The notes under the pieces were generated by a model. The model saw nothing but the letters and a program-made list of their open reading frames with translations, did no database searches and was not told the origin of the DNA. From positions 1,426,001 to 1,490,000 of the forward strand of contig NC_089461.1 of the NCBI RefSeq assembly GCF_029203305.1: DNA of 64,000 nucleotides. The letters run 5' to 3'. This DNA comes from Yamadazyma tenuis. Its lineage: Eukaryota; Ascomycota; Pichiomycetes; Serinales; Debaryomycetaceae. A program made the translations under genes and the position numbers. Shown here piece by piece: positions 47,220-57,340 of the stretch (position 1 is the first letter of the stretch; each line of letters starts with the position of its first letter).

Positions 47220-48052
47220 TTGTCTAGTAATGGAAAATATTCTAGGATAAAGGGTACCTTTTATAAAAAAATTTGCTTCCTACCTTTTTAGGCTGCAGCT
47301 TGTAAGAAAATAACTTGCAGAGAAGAACCGGGTTCGGCTTACGCCCTCGGAAAGGCCACATCATTGCATATTAGCACGTGCGCAGCCCCCACAGCCTACC
47401 CGTGAATGCCCTCGGAATACGAATGTTTGCAGCCGGCCATCGCGCAAAAAGAAACTTATAGCTTGTGGGCTTGCAGAGTCCTTGAAACCAACTCTAGGCA
47501 TTAACTCCACAATTTCTAACGCCGTATTGGCGAAATTTCTATGTATATCACCCCATTCAAGCTCCATTATTAATAGAGTTGTTAGGATTTGGTAAAACCT
47601 GTTCATCTTATGCTAAGCCCTGAACCCTCCCGTCTTCTAAAGGGTTCAACCTGTTTTGAACGCGAAAGTTCAAACATCAGGAACAGGCGTTTTCCCTCTG
47701 CCCCGATGAGCATCCACAGTTTTAATAAGGAAACTGTGATTTTATAGTTTCATATAGGGCGAAAAATCTGGGATTTGCTGGCATTGAACGCCTTACAGGC
47801 TGTCCCGAATATATACACGCTCATCTTCGATCGTCGATGTGGCTTATTGGGGAAAAGTGATGAAAGAAATAACTTTCAGATCATTCGGCTACCGAGATCT
47901 TTCATTCTATATGATTGCAATTGTATACACACAGACCATTGCTAATTGTTGCAAAAGGGAAGCAATTGAAAGACTGCGAAGTAGCAACTAAACTATTTTG
48001 ATTTTTAAACATAGAGCATCCCCAGGCTTTTACCCTCCGCCTTACATTCTCT
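47220..48052. other. Divergent region: MUP-type permease / PHR1
   Basis: About 830 bp. The left part holds the sulfur-type module and a 10-bp direct repeat (gccctcggaa at 47343-47352 and 47408-47417). Near 47661 there is CGCGAAA, an SCB-like cell-cycle element, on the PHR1 side. No gene is supported. Confidence 0.5.
47355..47380. promoter_or_regulatory. Cbf1/Met31-32 composite element upstream of MUP-type permease
   Basis: GCCACA at 47355-47360 (TGTGGC on the gene's strand, the Met31/32 core) is followed 14 bp on by CACGTG at 47375-47380, about 136-161 bp before the permease ATG. Close pairing of these two motifs is the hallmark of methionine-regulon promoters in S. cerevisiae. Confidence 0.6.
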
Positions 48053-49678
48053 ATGTCTTCTTCAAAGAGACAAAAACTTGAGCCTCAGTTACCCCAGTTC
48101 CACAACAAATACTACCCGTCGGAAATTACCGACAAACAGGTGGCCCAAAGGTACCTCAAGGATGAGAACAAGCCAATCAACGTGTTGAATGACATTCGCA
48201 TTCATCAAACCAAAAGCCTTGAGCCAGGCAAGGGGGTAGTGCACTTGTTTAACAATGACTTGAGAGTTTCAAATAATAAGGGCTTTTACGAGGCTGGAAA
48301 GCTCAAGGCGGACTTTCAAGTGCCGTTAATCGGGCTTTTCGTGTATTGCCTTGAAGAGCTATACTGTCACTCCATAAGTAATTTTCAGCTCAGGTTCAAA
48401 CTAGACACTTTGGATGTGCTCCAAAAGTCATTGGGTGAAAGGAATATCCCTTTGGTGGTGTTGAAGATTGACAGAAAGGCAGACTATACGGAGTCAATCA
48501 GTAACTTTATGTCGTCAAACCTGTTTAATCATTTGACAGCAAATATCAGTTACGAAGTGGATGAGTTAAGAGACTTTGTGCATTTACATCAACAGGAGAA
48601 GTTCAGCTTCCTATCATTTCACGATACTTGTGTAGTAGAACCAGGGTTGTTAGCATCAGGTAAAGGAACTCAGTACTCGGTGTTCACGCCTTGGAGTAAG
48701 GCTTGGAACAAGTATGTTAATAGTCATTCTATCGACGATTTTCCCGCCCCTGAACCCAATGCCCCCTCAGCTGCAAACAAGTTTGATTATGAAGCTCCTT
48801 TGGTTCCAAAGAACAAAGAGTTGAACAGCGTGCAATTGAAAAACTATGAAAATTTGTATGAACCAGGAGAATTGGCTGCAAACATTAAACTACTGGAATA
48901 TCTCAAGTCAGAAAAGATTATGAAATATGAAGAGAAGCGTAATCAGCTTGACGAGGATGTAGGATCACATATCAGTCACTACATTGCCAATGGGAGTTTG
49001 AATTGTAGAACTATTGTCAAGGAGATCCTTAAGACTGATTTGTTGAAACAGGTAGATCAAGGAAATAAGAGTGCAATCCAGTGGGTAAGACAAGTTTCTT
49101 GGAGAGATTTTTATAAACATGTTCTTTGTAACTGGCCTCATGTCAGCATGTTTAGGCCCTTCCATTTGGAATACTCTGACATCAAGTGGGAGTATAATCA
49201 AGATCATTTTGATGCATGGTGCAAGGGGCAAACGGGATATCCTATTATCGATGCAAGTATGAGGGAATTGAATCAAACTGGATTCATGAGCAATAGGAGC
49301 AGAATGATTGTGGCCAGTTTTATCTCCAAACATTTACTTTTAGACTGGAGATATGGAGAACAATTCTTTCTGGAATCCCTTATCGACTGTGATTTTGCAT
49401 CCAACAATGGAGGTTGGGGATTCAGCTCAAGTACAGGCGTTGATCCTCAGCCTTATTTTAGAATTTTCAACCCTTACTTGCAGTCAGAAAGGTTCGATCC
49501 ACATGGTCACTATATCAAGAAGTGGGTTCCGGAATTGGCTGAGGTGGATGAAAAAGACATTCATCAGCCCTACTCAAAGAACAATTATTCAACAATAAAT
49601 GACTATCCTTTTCCCATAGTTGAGCATAAATTTGGCAGAGAAAGAGCGTTGCAACGATACAAAGAAGCCAGATACTGA
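48053..49678 (+). CDS. PHR1: Class I CPD photolyase
   Basis: Light-dependent repair enzyme that reverses cyclobutane pyrimidine dimers using FADH-. The 541-aa protein has an N-terminal alpha/beta antenna domain (VVHLFNNDLRVSNN, about 60-75) and a C-terminal FAD-binding helical domain. Typical motifs are QWVRQVSWRDFYKH, CKGQTGYPIIDASMREL, the FAD loop SNRSRMIVASFISKHLLLDWRYGE, and CDFASNNGGWGFSSSTGVDPQPYFRIFNP. A basic N terminus (SSSKRQK) may serve nuclear targeting. It is convergent with SCP160, with 40 bp between stops. One CTG codon (49370-49372) lies at a position that is hydrophobic in the family. Confidence 0.95.
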   Translation: MSSSKRQKLEPQLPQFHNKYYPSEITDKQVAQRYLKDENKPINVLNDIRIHQTKSLEPGKGVVHLFNNDLRVSNNKGFYEAGKLKADFQVPLIGLFVYCLEELYCHSISNFQLRFKLDTLDVLQKSLGERNIPLVVLKIDRKADYTESISNFMSSNLFNHLTANISYEVDELRDFVHLHQQEKFSFLSFHDTCVVEPGLLASGKGTQYSVFTPWSKAWNKYVNSHSIDDFPAPEPNAPSAANKFDYEAPLVPKNKELNSVQLKNYENLYEPGELAANIKLLEYLKSEKIMKYEEKRNQLDEDVGSHISHYIANGSLNCRTIVKEILKTDLLKQVDQGNKSAIQWVRQVSWRDFYKHVLCNWPHVSMFRPFHLEYSDIKWEYNQDHFDAWCKGQTGYPIIDASMRELNQTGFMSNRSRMIVASFISKHLLLDWRYGEQFFLESLIDCDFASNNGGWGFSSSTGVDPQPYFRIFNPYLQSERFDPHGHYIKKWVPELAEVDEKDIHQPYSKNNYSTINDYPFPIVEHKFGRERALQRYKEARY

Positions 49679-49718
49679 AAAATATAAACGTGAATTGAAT
49701 ATAATTAACGATTAAAAC

Positions 49719-52700
49719 CTAGAGCAAAGTCTCAATCAAACCTTTAGCAACTTCTAAATTGTCCTTGCTCCCTACCAAATAGATATAGTTACTGTTTTGG
49801 TCAGATGCTCTTGGAATAGTGATCTGAGACTTTGATTTTTCTCTAATCTTCTTGACGGTGGATCCACCAGGACCAATCACCTTAGAAAAGCTGGATGGCT
49901 TTGATGAATAGAACCAAGCACAATGATCAGCTTCTTGAGCCAACTGTAATCTGTGTTGTAAAAATTTCAATGCTTTGACAGTATTTTCCTTTTCACCCTT
50001 CAATCTCCATGGAATGATATTGGCACCATCAACAACTTCACGTTCTTGAATAATAAATTTGACCTTATCATCATCTGTAGGCAAAGAATCTTCTGGTACC
50101 TTAGGGAAAGAGGCATTAGACAATTTTGATGCTTTTCTAGTCAAGTTATCATGTCCAACATCAACATTAAAGTTAGATCTGAGGGTCCTGAACACTTGTC
50201 CTCCTTCACTGACAAACCAATGAAGGTTTTCTGGGATGTCGATGGAATCATTCCAGTCATCCTTGGTCAACTCCTGAATCTTGAGCTTAGCAGCTTCAAT
50301 TTGCTCTGGTAAACCACTTACCTTCACAACAGCAGAGTCATCATTTTGTCTTGGCACTTCAATCGAAACACCAAATTCTTTTTCTAAAGCTTGACGAGTG
50401 GATCCAGAAGGTCCAACAAGAAATCTTTGTTTTTCTTTAGGAACCTCAACCTCAATCAAAACCGAAGCTTCCTTTAATGCAACTAGATCGTTTAATTGAG
50501 AAACAATCTTGTTGACAATTTCCTTGGGACCTTGAGAGTTAACCAAGTTTGATCCACTTCCAGCGTTTGGAAGGTTCAACAACTTATGGTACTTATAAGG
50601 AGGTAAAGAATCCCCTCCTGCAATGCTGATTATTTCCCTCATTTTGGAACCATTCTGACCAATAATATCTCTGTGATACTTGGAGTCAACTTCCACATCA
50701 ATAGAAACAAAGTTTTCAGCTTCATCAACGATGCTTTGAATTCTACTGATGGCTTCTTTTAAGGCAGATTTAGAACCGGTCAATTTAACTTCTACCACTC
50801 CCGTTTCCTCTTCTTTAACGTTGTCTCTTTTGAATTGATATTCAACTCCGGTTGCATCTGCTATATCATTAATGGTTTCACCAGACTTACCAATGACTCT
50901 TGGAATAACTTTAGTTGATATTTCAATGGTCTGTTCAAATCCATTTTCCTTTTCAAACCTGTAAAATTCCTCCAATTCATCTTTAGCTCCAGCAACAGCC
51001 TTTGAAGGTCCTTTAATAGTAACTTCATCCTTGGTTTTAGGAGCATCAGGAGAGTTTGAGCTCAATTCGATAGCACTAGGGAATCTTATTCTAACTCCAT
51101 ATTTGTCTTGTAATCTGTTGATAAATTTACCGTTGGCACCAATCAATCTTCTGTGGTATTGGCTTTCAATCTTGATTCTAACAAGGGTTTCATCAGCCCA
51201 CTTCTTGGACAAAGATACAATCTTAGCCTGACAAGATTCAACATTTTTTTTGATACCAGTAAGAGCAATTTCAGTCTTCTTATTTTCTTTCTGGTCCTCT
51301 TCTTCGGCAACATCGATCCGCACACCAAATTCGTTTACTAAGGAGTTCAAGAATTGACCATTTTTGCCAATTAATCTCGACAATGTAGTGGATGGAATGG
51401 AAACAGTGGAAACATATTTATCACCATACTCTTTGGCATCATTAATAACTCTTTCAATAGATTTTTGGACTGAGGCCACTTGGGATTTCAAACCATGAAT
51501 ATGCAATTTATCTTCGGACTGGATCTCTCCATCAAAGTTCAACTTAACAGCAACTGAATGTGGCTCAACCTCACCAATGATGGCATTTAAGGTTGTGTTA
51601 CCACGACCAGAAACGAACTTTTGGATTGAACCAGGGACTTCCAACACCACTGTCTCAAGGTCGGATTTTAACTCTCTCAAAGAGTTCAATGCAGCATCAA
51701 CAGACTCGAAAGCTTCGTTGATCTTTGAAGTGTCTTCGAACTCGAAGTCTTCGGAGTCTTGAACAGAACTGTCATTTGTGAACAAGGAGATTCTGTTATT
51801 CAAAATAACATAAGTGATATTATTCTCCTTAACCAAGCTATCGATGGCAGAAGGGACCTTAGAAATCAAGAAGCTGTCGATATCATCGATGACTTTCACG
51901 GAATCTGGAGCCAACTTGTTCACGGTCGAAACAACTTCCTTTTTAGCAGCTTTGATATTTTCGTCACTAACTTCAGCTGAGTTGACCACAAACTCAATAG
52001 GAATAGAAGTTATTGTAGCAGTATCCAAAACAGACTTGGAGGGAGCGTTGACAACAACGCCGTGTTTGAGACCAACTTGGTTGAAGAATCCTTGAACTTT
52101 CAAGAATTCAGCTACAGCACTTACGTGAGGAATGTTACCCTTATGAGCCTTAGACATATCCAACACTTCAATTTTATATTGTGAAGTGGTTTGTCTGGCT
52201 TTCTCTTTGGCCACAGGAATTTTAGCCTTCTCACCAATAAATTGAACTCCAGTTCCAAGCAACTTAATCAAGACATTTTCTTCCTCTAATATCTGGTCAA
52301 TTGGTAAGAATTGGTGCTTCAACTTCGGAATTGGAACATCTTCAATGACAAGCTTAGAGGCTAATTGTGCCAATTTTGAGTTGATCTCATCTTTGGCACT
52401 CAAAGCCAATTCTCTTTCACCGATGATAGTAATGACGTTCTTTGAAGATTTAAACTCAGGAACTAAAATATCCAATTCCTTGAATTGTTCATCAATAAAA
52501 TCTTGCAAGAATTTCGCAGCAAAAGGCTTGACGGTTTCATCAACTGAGATCTTGATGGACAAGTTCTTGGTTTCGTCCTTCACTATATCTAGGATTCTTC
52601 CCTTAGCCAACTTGCAGCCTTCGGTATCACCATAAATGACAATGGTTATGACCTTATTGAAGATATCGTCGTTCGATGCATCTCCATCGACAAATGTTTC

Positions 52701-53315
52701 TTCAGCTCCAATCTCAATCTTAACTTCAGATTCGCTAATAATGGGCCTCAAAACTTTACCTTGAGGGCCAATAATTTTAGCTCTCAACTTGGCAGGAACT
52801 TCAAAGCTGGTAGATACAGGCTTTGTCAATTTCTTAATAACCAATCTTTTGGCCAACTTAACATCCTCTGGCTTACCAGTAATCAAGAAGGTTCTCCTTT
52901 TGGTATGTTGAGAAGTAGTACATTCAATACTAGTCTTAGTCTCAGCTTTGACAGTTGTCAAGATTTTGATAAACTCAGGTCTATCCATATTCAACTGGTC
53001 ATCAGCATCCAAAGAAAAAGCTTCTTGAATAGTCGAACTCTTGAACTTTCCGTTGGAACCAATTGAAGGACTCTTACTAGCAGTAGCACTGCCTCCAAGT
53101 CCCCAAGAAGCACCTACAGAAGCAGTAGTATTGGGTTTCTTGCCACCTCCCAATGTGGGGAAAGCGGACTCATCGGTCAAAGAAGGAATGGAAGCTGTCA
53201 ATGATGAAACACCATCGTCAACGTCACTATCGGAATAATCATTGTAATCCTCTTGGGAAGCCTTATTGGCTTGGGCAGCAATACGGGCAGCAATAATTTC
53301 AGCAGGAGTAGACAT
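49719..53315 (-). CDS. SCP160: Multi-KH-domain RNA-binding protein Scp160 (vigilin)
   Basis: Cytoplasmic/ER-associated polysome-binding protein with many K-homology domains. It binds mRNAs and ribosomes, affects translation of specific transcripts and also has a role in pheromone signalling. The 1198-aa product has a disordered N terminus of about 100 residues (SLTDESAFPTLGGGKK) followed by a tandem series of canonical and degenerate KH domains. Recognisable GXXG loops include IIGPQGK, FVSGRGN, LIGKNGQ, LIGANGK, VIGKSGE, IIGQNGS, LVGPSGS and VIGPGGS. Length is close to S. cerevisiae Scp160 (1222). Confidence 0.95.
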   Translation of the reverse strand: MSTPAEIIAARIAAQANKASQEDYNDYSDSDVDDGVSSLTASIPSLTDESAFPTLGGGKKPNTTASVGASWGLGGSATASKSPSIGSNGKFKSSTIQEAFSLDADDQLNMDRPEFIKILTTVKAETKTSIECTTSQHTKRRTFLITGKPEDVKLAKRLVIKKLTKPVSTSFEVPAKLRAKIIGPQGKVLRPIISESEVKIEIGAEETFVDGDASNDDIFNKVITIVIYGDTEGCKLAKGRILDIVKDETKNLSIKISVDETVKPFAAKFLQDFIDEQFKELDILVPEFKSSKNVITIIGERELALSAKDEINSKLAQLASKLVIEDVPIPKLKHQFLPIDQILEEENVLIKLLGTGVQFIGEKAKIPVAKEKARQTTSQYKIEVLDMSKAHKGNIPHVSAVAEFLKVQGFFNQVGLKHGVVVNAPSKSVLDTATITSIPIEFVVNSAEVSDENIKAAKKEVVSTVNKLAPDSVKVIDDIDSFLISKVPSAIDSLVKENNITYVILNNRISLFTNDSSVQDSEDFEFEDTSKINEAFESVDAALNSLRELKSDLETVVLEVPGSIQKFVSGRGNTTLNAIIGEVEPHSVAVKLNFDGEIQSEDKLHIHGLKSQVASVQKSIERVINDAKEYGDKYVSTVSIPSTTLSRLIGKNGQFLNSLVNEFGVRIDVAEEEDQKENKKTEIALTGIKKNVESCQAKIVSLSKKWADETLVRIKIESQYHRRLIGANGKFINRLQDKYGVRIRFPSAIELSSNSPDAPKTKDEVTIKGPSKAVAGAKDELEEFYRFEKENGFEQTIEISTKVIPRVIGKSGETINDIADATGVEYQFKRDNVKEEETGVVEVKLTGSKSALKEAISRIQSIVDEAENFVSIDVEVDSKYHRDIIGQNGSKMREIISIAGGDSLPPYKYHKLLNLPNAGSGSNLVNSQGPKEIVNKIVSQLNDLVALKEASVLIEVEVPKEKQRFLVGPSGSTRQALEKEFGVSIEVPRQNDDSAVVKVSGLPEQIEAAKLKIQELTKDDWNDSIDIPENLHWFVSEGGQVFRTLRSNFNVDVGHDNLTRKASKLSNASFPKVPEDSLPTDDDKVKFIIQEREVVDGANIIPWRLKGEKENTVKALKFLQHRLQLAQEADHCAWFYSSKPSSFSKVIGPGGSTVKKIREKSKSQITIPRASDQNSNYIYLVGSKDNLEVAKGLIETLL

Positions 53316-53721
53316 GGGAAACAGATCTAGAAATAAGGAGGGAAATCACCAAAAAAAAACACTAAACACAAATGGACACCACACTGATTCCAAAATACAA
53401 CTTTTGGTAACGATTTAAGAAAGACAATGGGTGATACAGAAAAGCTTAACCACTGGATGACGATCTACCTGGTACAAGCTTTAAACGGGGGTAAGAGCTT
53501 AGGGGGTAAGCTGGAGAAAAGCAGTTATTATAAAATGCCACTTGGAATCGACAGATATGAAAAATTTGGATTAGATCTGTGGTGTTGGCAGTTGTGAGAA
53601 ATTTTGGCGGTTGGGCATTTACACGCCGGAATCCGGATTTTTCTCGTAAATTGATTACGAGAATAAAGACAATAGGAAATAAAAGAGTTTATTACTGTAA
53701 AGGCTACTTGTTCTATTGACA
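53316..53721. other. SCP160 promoter region
   Basis: About 400 bp between the AIP5 stop and the SCP160 start (both minus). It contains an A-run near 53351 and no gene or clear motif. Confidence 0.5.
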
Positions 53722-55827
53722 CTAAAGGGTTTCATACAACAATTCACGGACACGATATTCTTCGTTGGCACTTTCAAAGTCTTCCCAGTTCCCAATGAAA
53801 TCGTCTCCTCTCACTATTCCTGGCAAAGTCTTGCCGTTGGAATATCTTCTCCAGATTTTTTTGGCTTCATCGTCAGTCCCCAAGTCACGGGCGGTGAACT
53901 GGATTTCATTTGCTTTCAAAATTGTTTGCAATCTGTTCGTTTTGTGAATGATTTGCATTCCTCCAATCAAAGACGTAAAGAGATATACTGGTTGAGATTC
54001 CAAATGTTTGCGCAATTCTTCGGGAGAGACGTCAAAGTCATCGAAGTCATCATCTTTGATGTCAATGGCCTTGATTTCGGTAACAGGAACGGTTTCACTA
54101 GAGGTCTTCTCAGATTCTTCAGCTACTTCAATCTTCTTGGTTAGGTCATCTGAAACTTCTTTTGACTCTTCAATTTTGGTTACTTCTTCAGAAACTTCTT
54201 TTGACTCTTCAATGGATACTCTGTCGGTTTGAGCCTCTTCTACCGCCTGTCCCACGTCAGATTTTGTATCCACCACAGATTCTTCCTTTTCATCAGAAGC
54301 AATCTCTTCAGGTTCCTTGTCCTCCTGGATATCTCCTAAGTTTTCTTCTTCTTTTGGTTCAATTTCTTCCACATCTTCACCCTTTTCTGGTTCAGTTTTT
54401 TCTACCTCAGTGCCAGTAACCTCATCAGATACTTCTTCTGCCTTAGGTTCTTCGCTGGTTTCAGGTTCCTCCTTTTGCTCGTCAGCAACTTCCAATTCTT
54501 CTGATGTATCTTTAACTTCTGTCTTCGTAGGAGCCTTGATGGCCTTATCAACTAAGCTATCAAAGTTATCGATAGCCGAGTACGGGTCTTCATTGATCAA
54601 GGCACCTTCTTTATACAACTCTGCGGGATTGGCATCGTTTTTTTCATTCTGATCGAAATGGGGTTGTCTTGACCTTGATCTTGAAATCGATCTCAAATAA
54701 TCAGTAGAGTAAGCACTGGACTTAAACTGATATGGGGTTGAAGGCTCACGCGAAGGGTTATCTACATTGAAGTTTGTGTAGTCCCCGGTGGTTAACAAAG
54801 AATGTTCTCTAGATAACAATTGACTTTGATACTTTTCATTGTTAATCTTTTCTTCCTCAACAGCAGCAATCGACTCACCCATTGTTGGTCTGGATTGTCT
54901 CGATCTTCTTTCATCACGCTCTTCCTCAATTGGTTTATTGTAGTCCGGAGGTAATTCATACTTGGAAGGATCTTCATCCTTAGTGTACTTATAAGAATCA
55001 CCTCTAGCCAAATGAGGTCTCAAGCCTCTCGATCTGGATGTTGATCTCGACCTTGACCTGTCAACGGACTCAGCTCTGGTATCCTTAAAGAAGTATGGAG
55101 AATGGAAGCCTTCCGGCCCACCTCTTTGACCATTTTCTACCAAAGGTAACGGGTTGAACAGCAGTTGGGTTTTAGCCTCAGGTCTCCTGAACTCCTCGTT
55201 TTTCTCTCTTCTGGTTTCCTTAAGATGAGGATCTTCACGCTTCACCTTCGCCAACAAGTCTTCGTGGTTCTGGATCTGGTTATTCAATTGGTACTCGGAT
55301 AAGTTAGGGTTCGAGTAGTCAGCTTGCGAATAAACACTATTGTTGTTGTTGACGGTGTCATCAAGCAACGGTTGGAATTGGATACTAGTGGTAGTTGACG
55401 AAGGAGGCACTTGCTTTCCGGCAGCTTCAGTTGTATCAGCAACAGAGTTGATAAAGTCAACACTCTCGTGGAGTACATCGGACTTTTCGGTACTGGTAGT
55501 TTCCACTTGTTCTTTCTCGTCGACACCTGGTGGAGATCCGGAGTACTTAGCGTCGTCTTTAACAGCACCTTCTGGGTCCAAATAATCCTCAAAGTTCTCT
55601 TCAGATGCAATCAATGCTCCTTCTCTCATCAAATCATCCAAAGAAGCGGTGATATCCTTGCTGAGTCCGGATTTCTTAGCAGGTGAACCAGACGACTTGA
55701 CCCCTTTATATTTCTCAGGGTGTATGTAATTGTTGTGGGGAGAATCATCTGCCGACCGGACACTAGATCCAACTAATGAGGGAGATTCAGACTTTTCAGC
55801 CTTTTCTAATTGCTCTTCAAAATCCAT
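53722..55827 (-). CDS. AIP5: Actin-regulatory glutaredoxin-like protein Aip5
   Basis: From ATG 55827 the protein is 701 aa. The first about 610 residues are disordered: a Ser/Arg-rich stretch (RSRSRSTSRSRG near 268-279) and a long Glu-rich tract with EESKEVSEEVTK-type repeats. The last about 90 residues form a glutaredoxin-like fold (PVYLFTSLIGGMQ, ARDLGTDDEAKKIWRRYSNG, LPGIVRGDDFIGNWEDF) without the catalytic CxxC, so it is not a redox enzyme. This architecture matches S. cerevisiae Aip5 (YFR016C), which helps the formin Bni1 nucleate actin at polarity sites. The yeast protein is much longer (about 1233 aa), but the C-terminal domain is the diagnostic part. Confidence 0.82.
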   Translation of the reverse strand: MDFEEQLEKAEKSESPSLVGSSVRSADDSPHNNYIHPEKYKGVKSSGSPAKKSGLSKDITASLDDLMREGALIASEENFEDYLDPEGAVKDDAKYSGSPPGVDEKEQVETTSTEKSDVLHESVDFINSVADTTEAAGKQVPPSSTTTSIQFQPLLDDTVNNNNSVYSQADYSNPNLSEYQLNNQIQNHEDLLAKVKREDPHLKETRREKNEEFRRPEAKTQLLFNPLPLVENGQRGGPEGFHSPYFFKDTRAESVDRSRSRSTSRSRGLRPHLARGDSYKYTKDEDPSKYELPPDYNKPIEEERDERRSRQSRPTMGESIAAVEEEKINNEKYQSQLLSREHSLLTTGDYTNFNVDNPSREPSTPYQFKSSAYSTDYLRSISRSRSRQPHFDQNEKNDANPAELYKEGALINEDPYSAIDNFDSLVDKAIKAPTKTEVKDTSEELEVADEQKEEPETSEEPKAEEVSDEVTGTEVEKTEPEKGEDVEEIEPKEEENLGDIQEDKEPEEIASDEKEESVVDTKSDVGQAVEEAQTDRVSIEESKEVSEEVTKIEESKEVSDDLTKKIEVAEESEKTSSETVPVTEIKAIDIKDDDFDDFDVSPEELRKHLESQPVYLFTSLIGGMQIIHKTNRLQTILKANEIQFTARDLGTDDEAKKIWRRYSNGKTLPGIVRGDDFIGNWEDFESANEEYRVRELLYETL

Positions 55828-56440
55828 GATACTATTATGTGGATAATGGGTGTGTTTCAAACAATGATTTATCGTTGATTTGTGTTTGAGGTGTTGCTTG
55901 AATCGCGAGGTCTCCTGTATGTACCTGATTGCGAGTGATTAATATTATTTACAATATTATTGGTTCACACTGAAGGGGGAAATTGTGCGTTGGGGAATAT
56001 GGGGGCTGATGAAGAGATATAAGGTATGCGAAGAAAGAGTGGGACGGAGAGTATTATTTAAGGCGCTTTTGCGATGATATCGGACGGGAGGTCAAATTGT
56101 CTAAGGTGTCGCACGACGGAGCGATAATTAAAACGAATTTTGTAAAAAGTTCACCTTTTTAAAATAAGTGAAATTTGCATATTTCACGCGTGAAACGATT
56201 GTATATAAGTTCATATTCTTTTTGCAGCTATTATAGGAGGTCTACAAATGTCCGAACACCACCACGTTATTTTCAAACTGTCGTTTTCTACCCTGAAACA
56301 GTTCATTACTCACAGCCAACTAATTGCACATGCAGCTTGTTCCAAGCTGGAGGCTGTCGCATGTTCATTTTCTCGCGCAATCGGGGTCGCCCCACGTCCA
56401 TAATTAATTTGTATCTATCTATATCACATACTAGTTGATA
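55828..56440. other. Divergent promoter region AIP5 / YJU3
   Basis: About 610 bp between divergent genes, A/T-rich, containing the 14-bp palindrome listed separately and a TATA-like gtatataagt (56201-56210). No gene is supported. Confidence 0.55.
56182..56195. promoter_or_regulatory. 14-bp perfect palindrome TTTCACGCGTGAAA with MCB core
   Basis: A perfect inverted repeat centred on ACGCGT, the MluI cell-cycle box bound by MBF. It is 246 bp before the YJU3 ATG and 355 bp before the AIP5 ATG. A cell-cycle-timed actin regulator such as AIP5 is the likelier target, but this is inference. Confidence 0.5.
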
Positions 56441-57340
56441 ATGACCGCTGTACCTCCAATACCTTACAGTCCTAAAAAAGAACCCAAAGTCGAATTTATT
56501 CCATTTGATGGATTGAAGTTCAAGACGGTCTTTTGGGAACATACTGGTACCTATAAGGGTAGAATTCTTTTCGTGCACGGCTTTTCAGAGGACTCCCTCA
56601 TATATACTGAATTTTTTGACAGATTGTCCGACTTGGGATTTGACATCTTTTTCTTCGACCAAAGAGGAGCCGGAGAAACCTCTGATACCAAGGATATCGG
56701 AAAGACCAATGAAGCTCATACTTTCAACGATTTGGACTTCATGATCAAAAAGAACCTTGAAATCACCCCCCACAAAGATGACAAATTGATTTTGATGGGC
56801 CATTCCATGGGAGGAGGAATCATATTGAACTATGGTATCAGAGGAAAGTATAAGGAATACGTCAAAACCATCATTGCCACTGCACCAGAGGTGTTACTTC
56901 ATCCTTCGACATCTCCCAACTTTATATTGAAAGGATTTGGAACTTTTGCCAGCAAGTATCTCCCTAATGTAAGAATCGATGCAGGATTGAACTACGATTA
57001 TATCACGTCTAACGAAAAGTGGATCAAGTACATTAAAGGACATAACAAGAAGTTTTGGATCACTGGACCTTTATTCATGGGTATGTTAGAAAGAGGTGAA
57101 GCTTTGACTAAAAGCCATTATGTGGCCAAATTTGACCCCGATATCTCTTTGTTGGTGTTCCACAGTAAGAATGATCACGTTAACTGGTATGAGGGTACCA
57201 AAAAGTTTTATGATTTATTGAATGATAACGTGCACAAGGAATTGGTGTCCTTCGATGATGCTCAACACAGTCTTTGTATTGAAGTGGACAAGTATGTTGA
57301 TCAATTATTAGAGAAGATTGTAGAATTCACATCAAAGTAA
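56441..57340 (+). CDS. YJU3: Monoacylglycerol lipase Yju3
   Basis: Serine hydrolase that cleaves monoacylglycerols to glycerol and fatty acid at lipid droplets and ER membranes. From ATG 56441 the protein is 299 aa. The alpha/beta-hydrolase fold shows the oxyanion region LFVHGFSED, the nucleophile elbow GHSMGGG with Ser122, Asp245 (HSKNDHVN) and His276 (DAQHSL). The segment FFFDQRGAGETSD is family-typical. The codon two before (TTG) is not a start. Length and motif spacing match S. cerevisiae Yju3 (313 aa). Confidence 0.94.
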   Translation: MTAVPPIPYSPKKEPKVEFIPFDGLKFKTVFWEHTGTYKGRILFVHGFSEDSLIYTEFFDRLSDLGFDIFFFDQRGAGETSDTKDIGKTNEAHTFNDLDFMIKKNLEITPHKDDKLILMGHSMGGGIILNYGIRGKYKEYVKTIIATAPEVLLHPSTSPNFILKGFGTFASKYLPNVRIDAGLNYDYITSNEKWIKYIKGHNKKFWITGPLFMGMLERGEALTKSHYVAKFDPDISLLVFHSKNDHVNWYEGTKKFYDLLNDNVHKELVSFDDAQHSLCIEVDKYVDQLLEKIVEFTSK

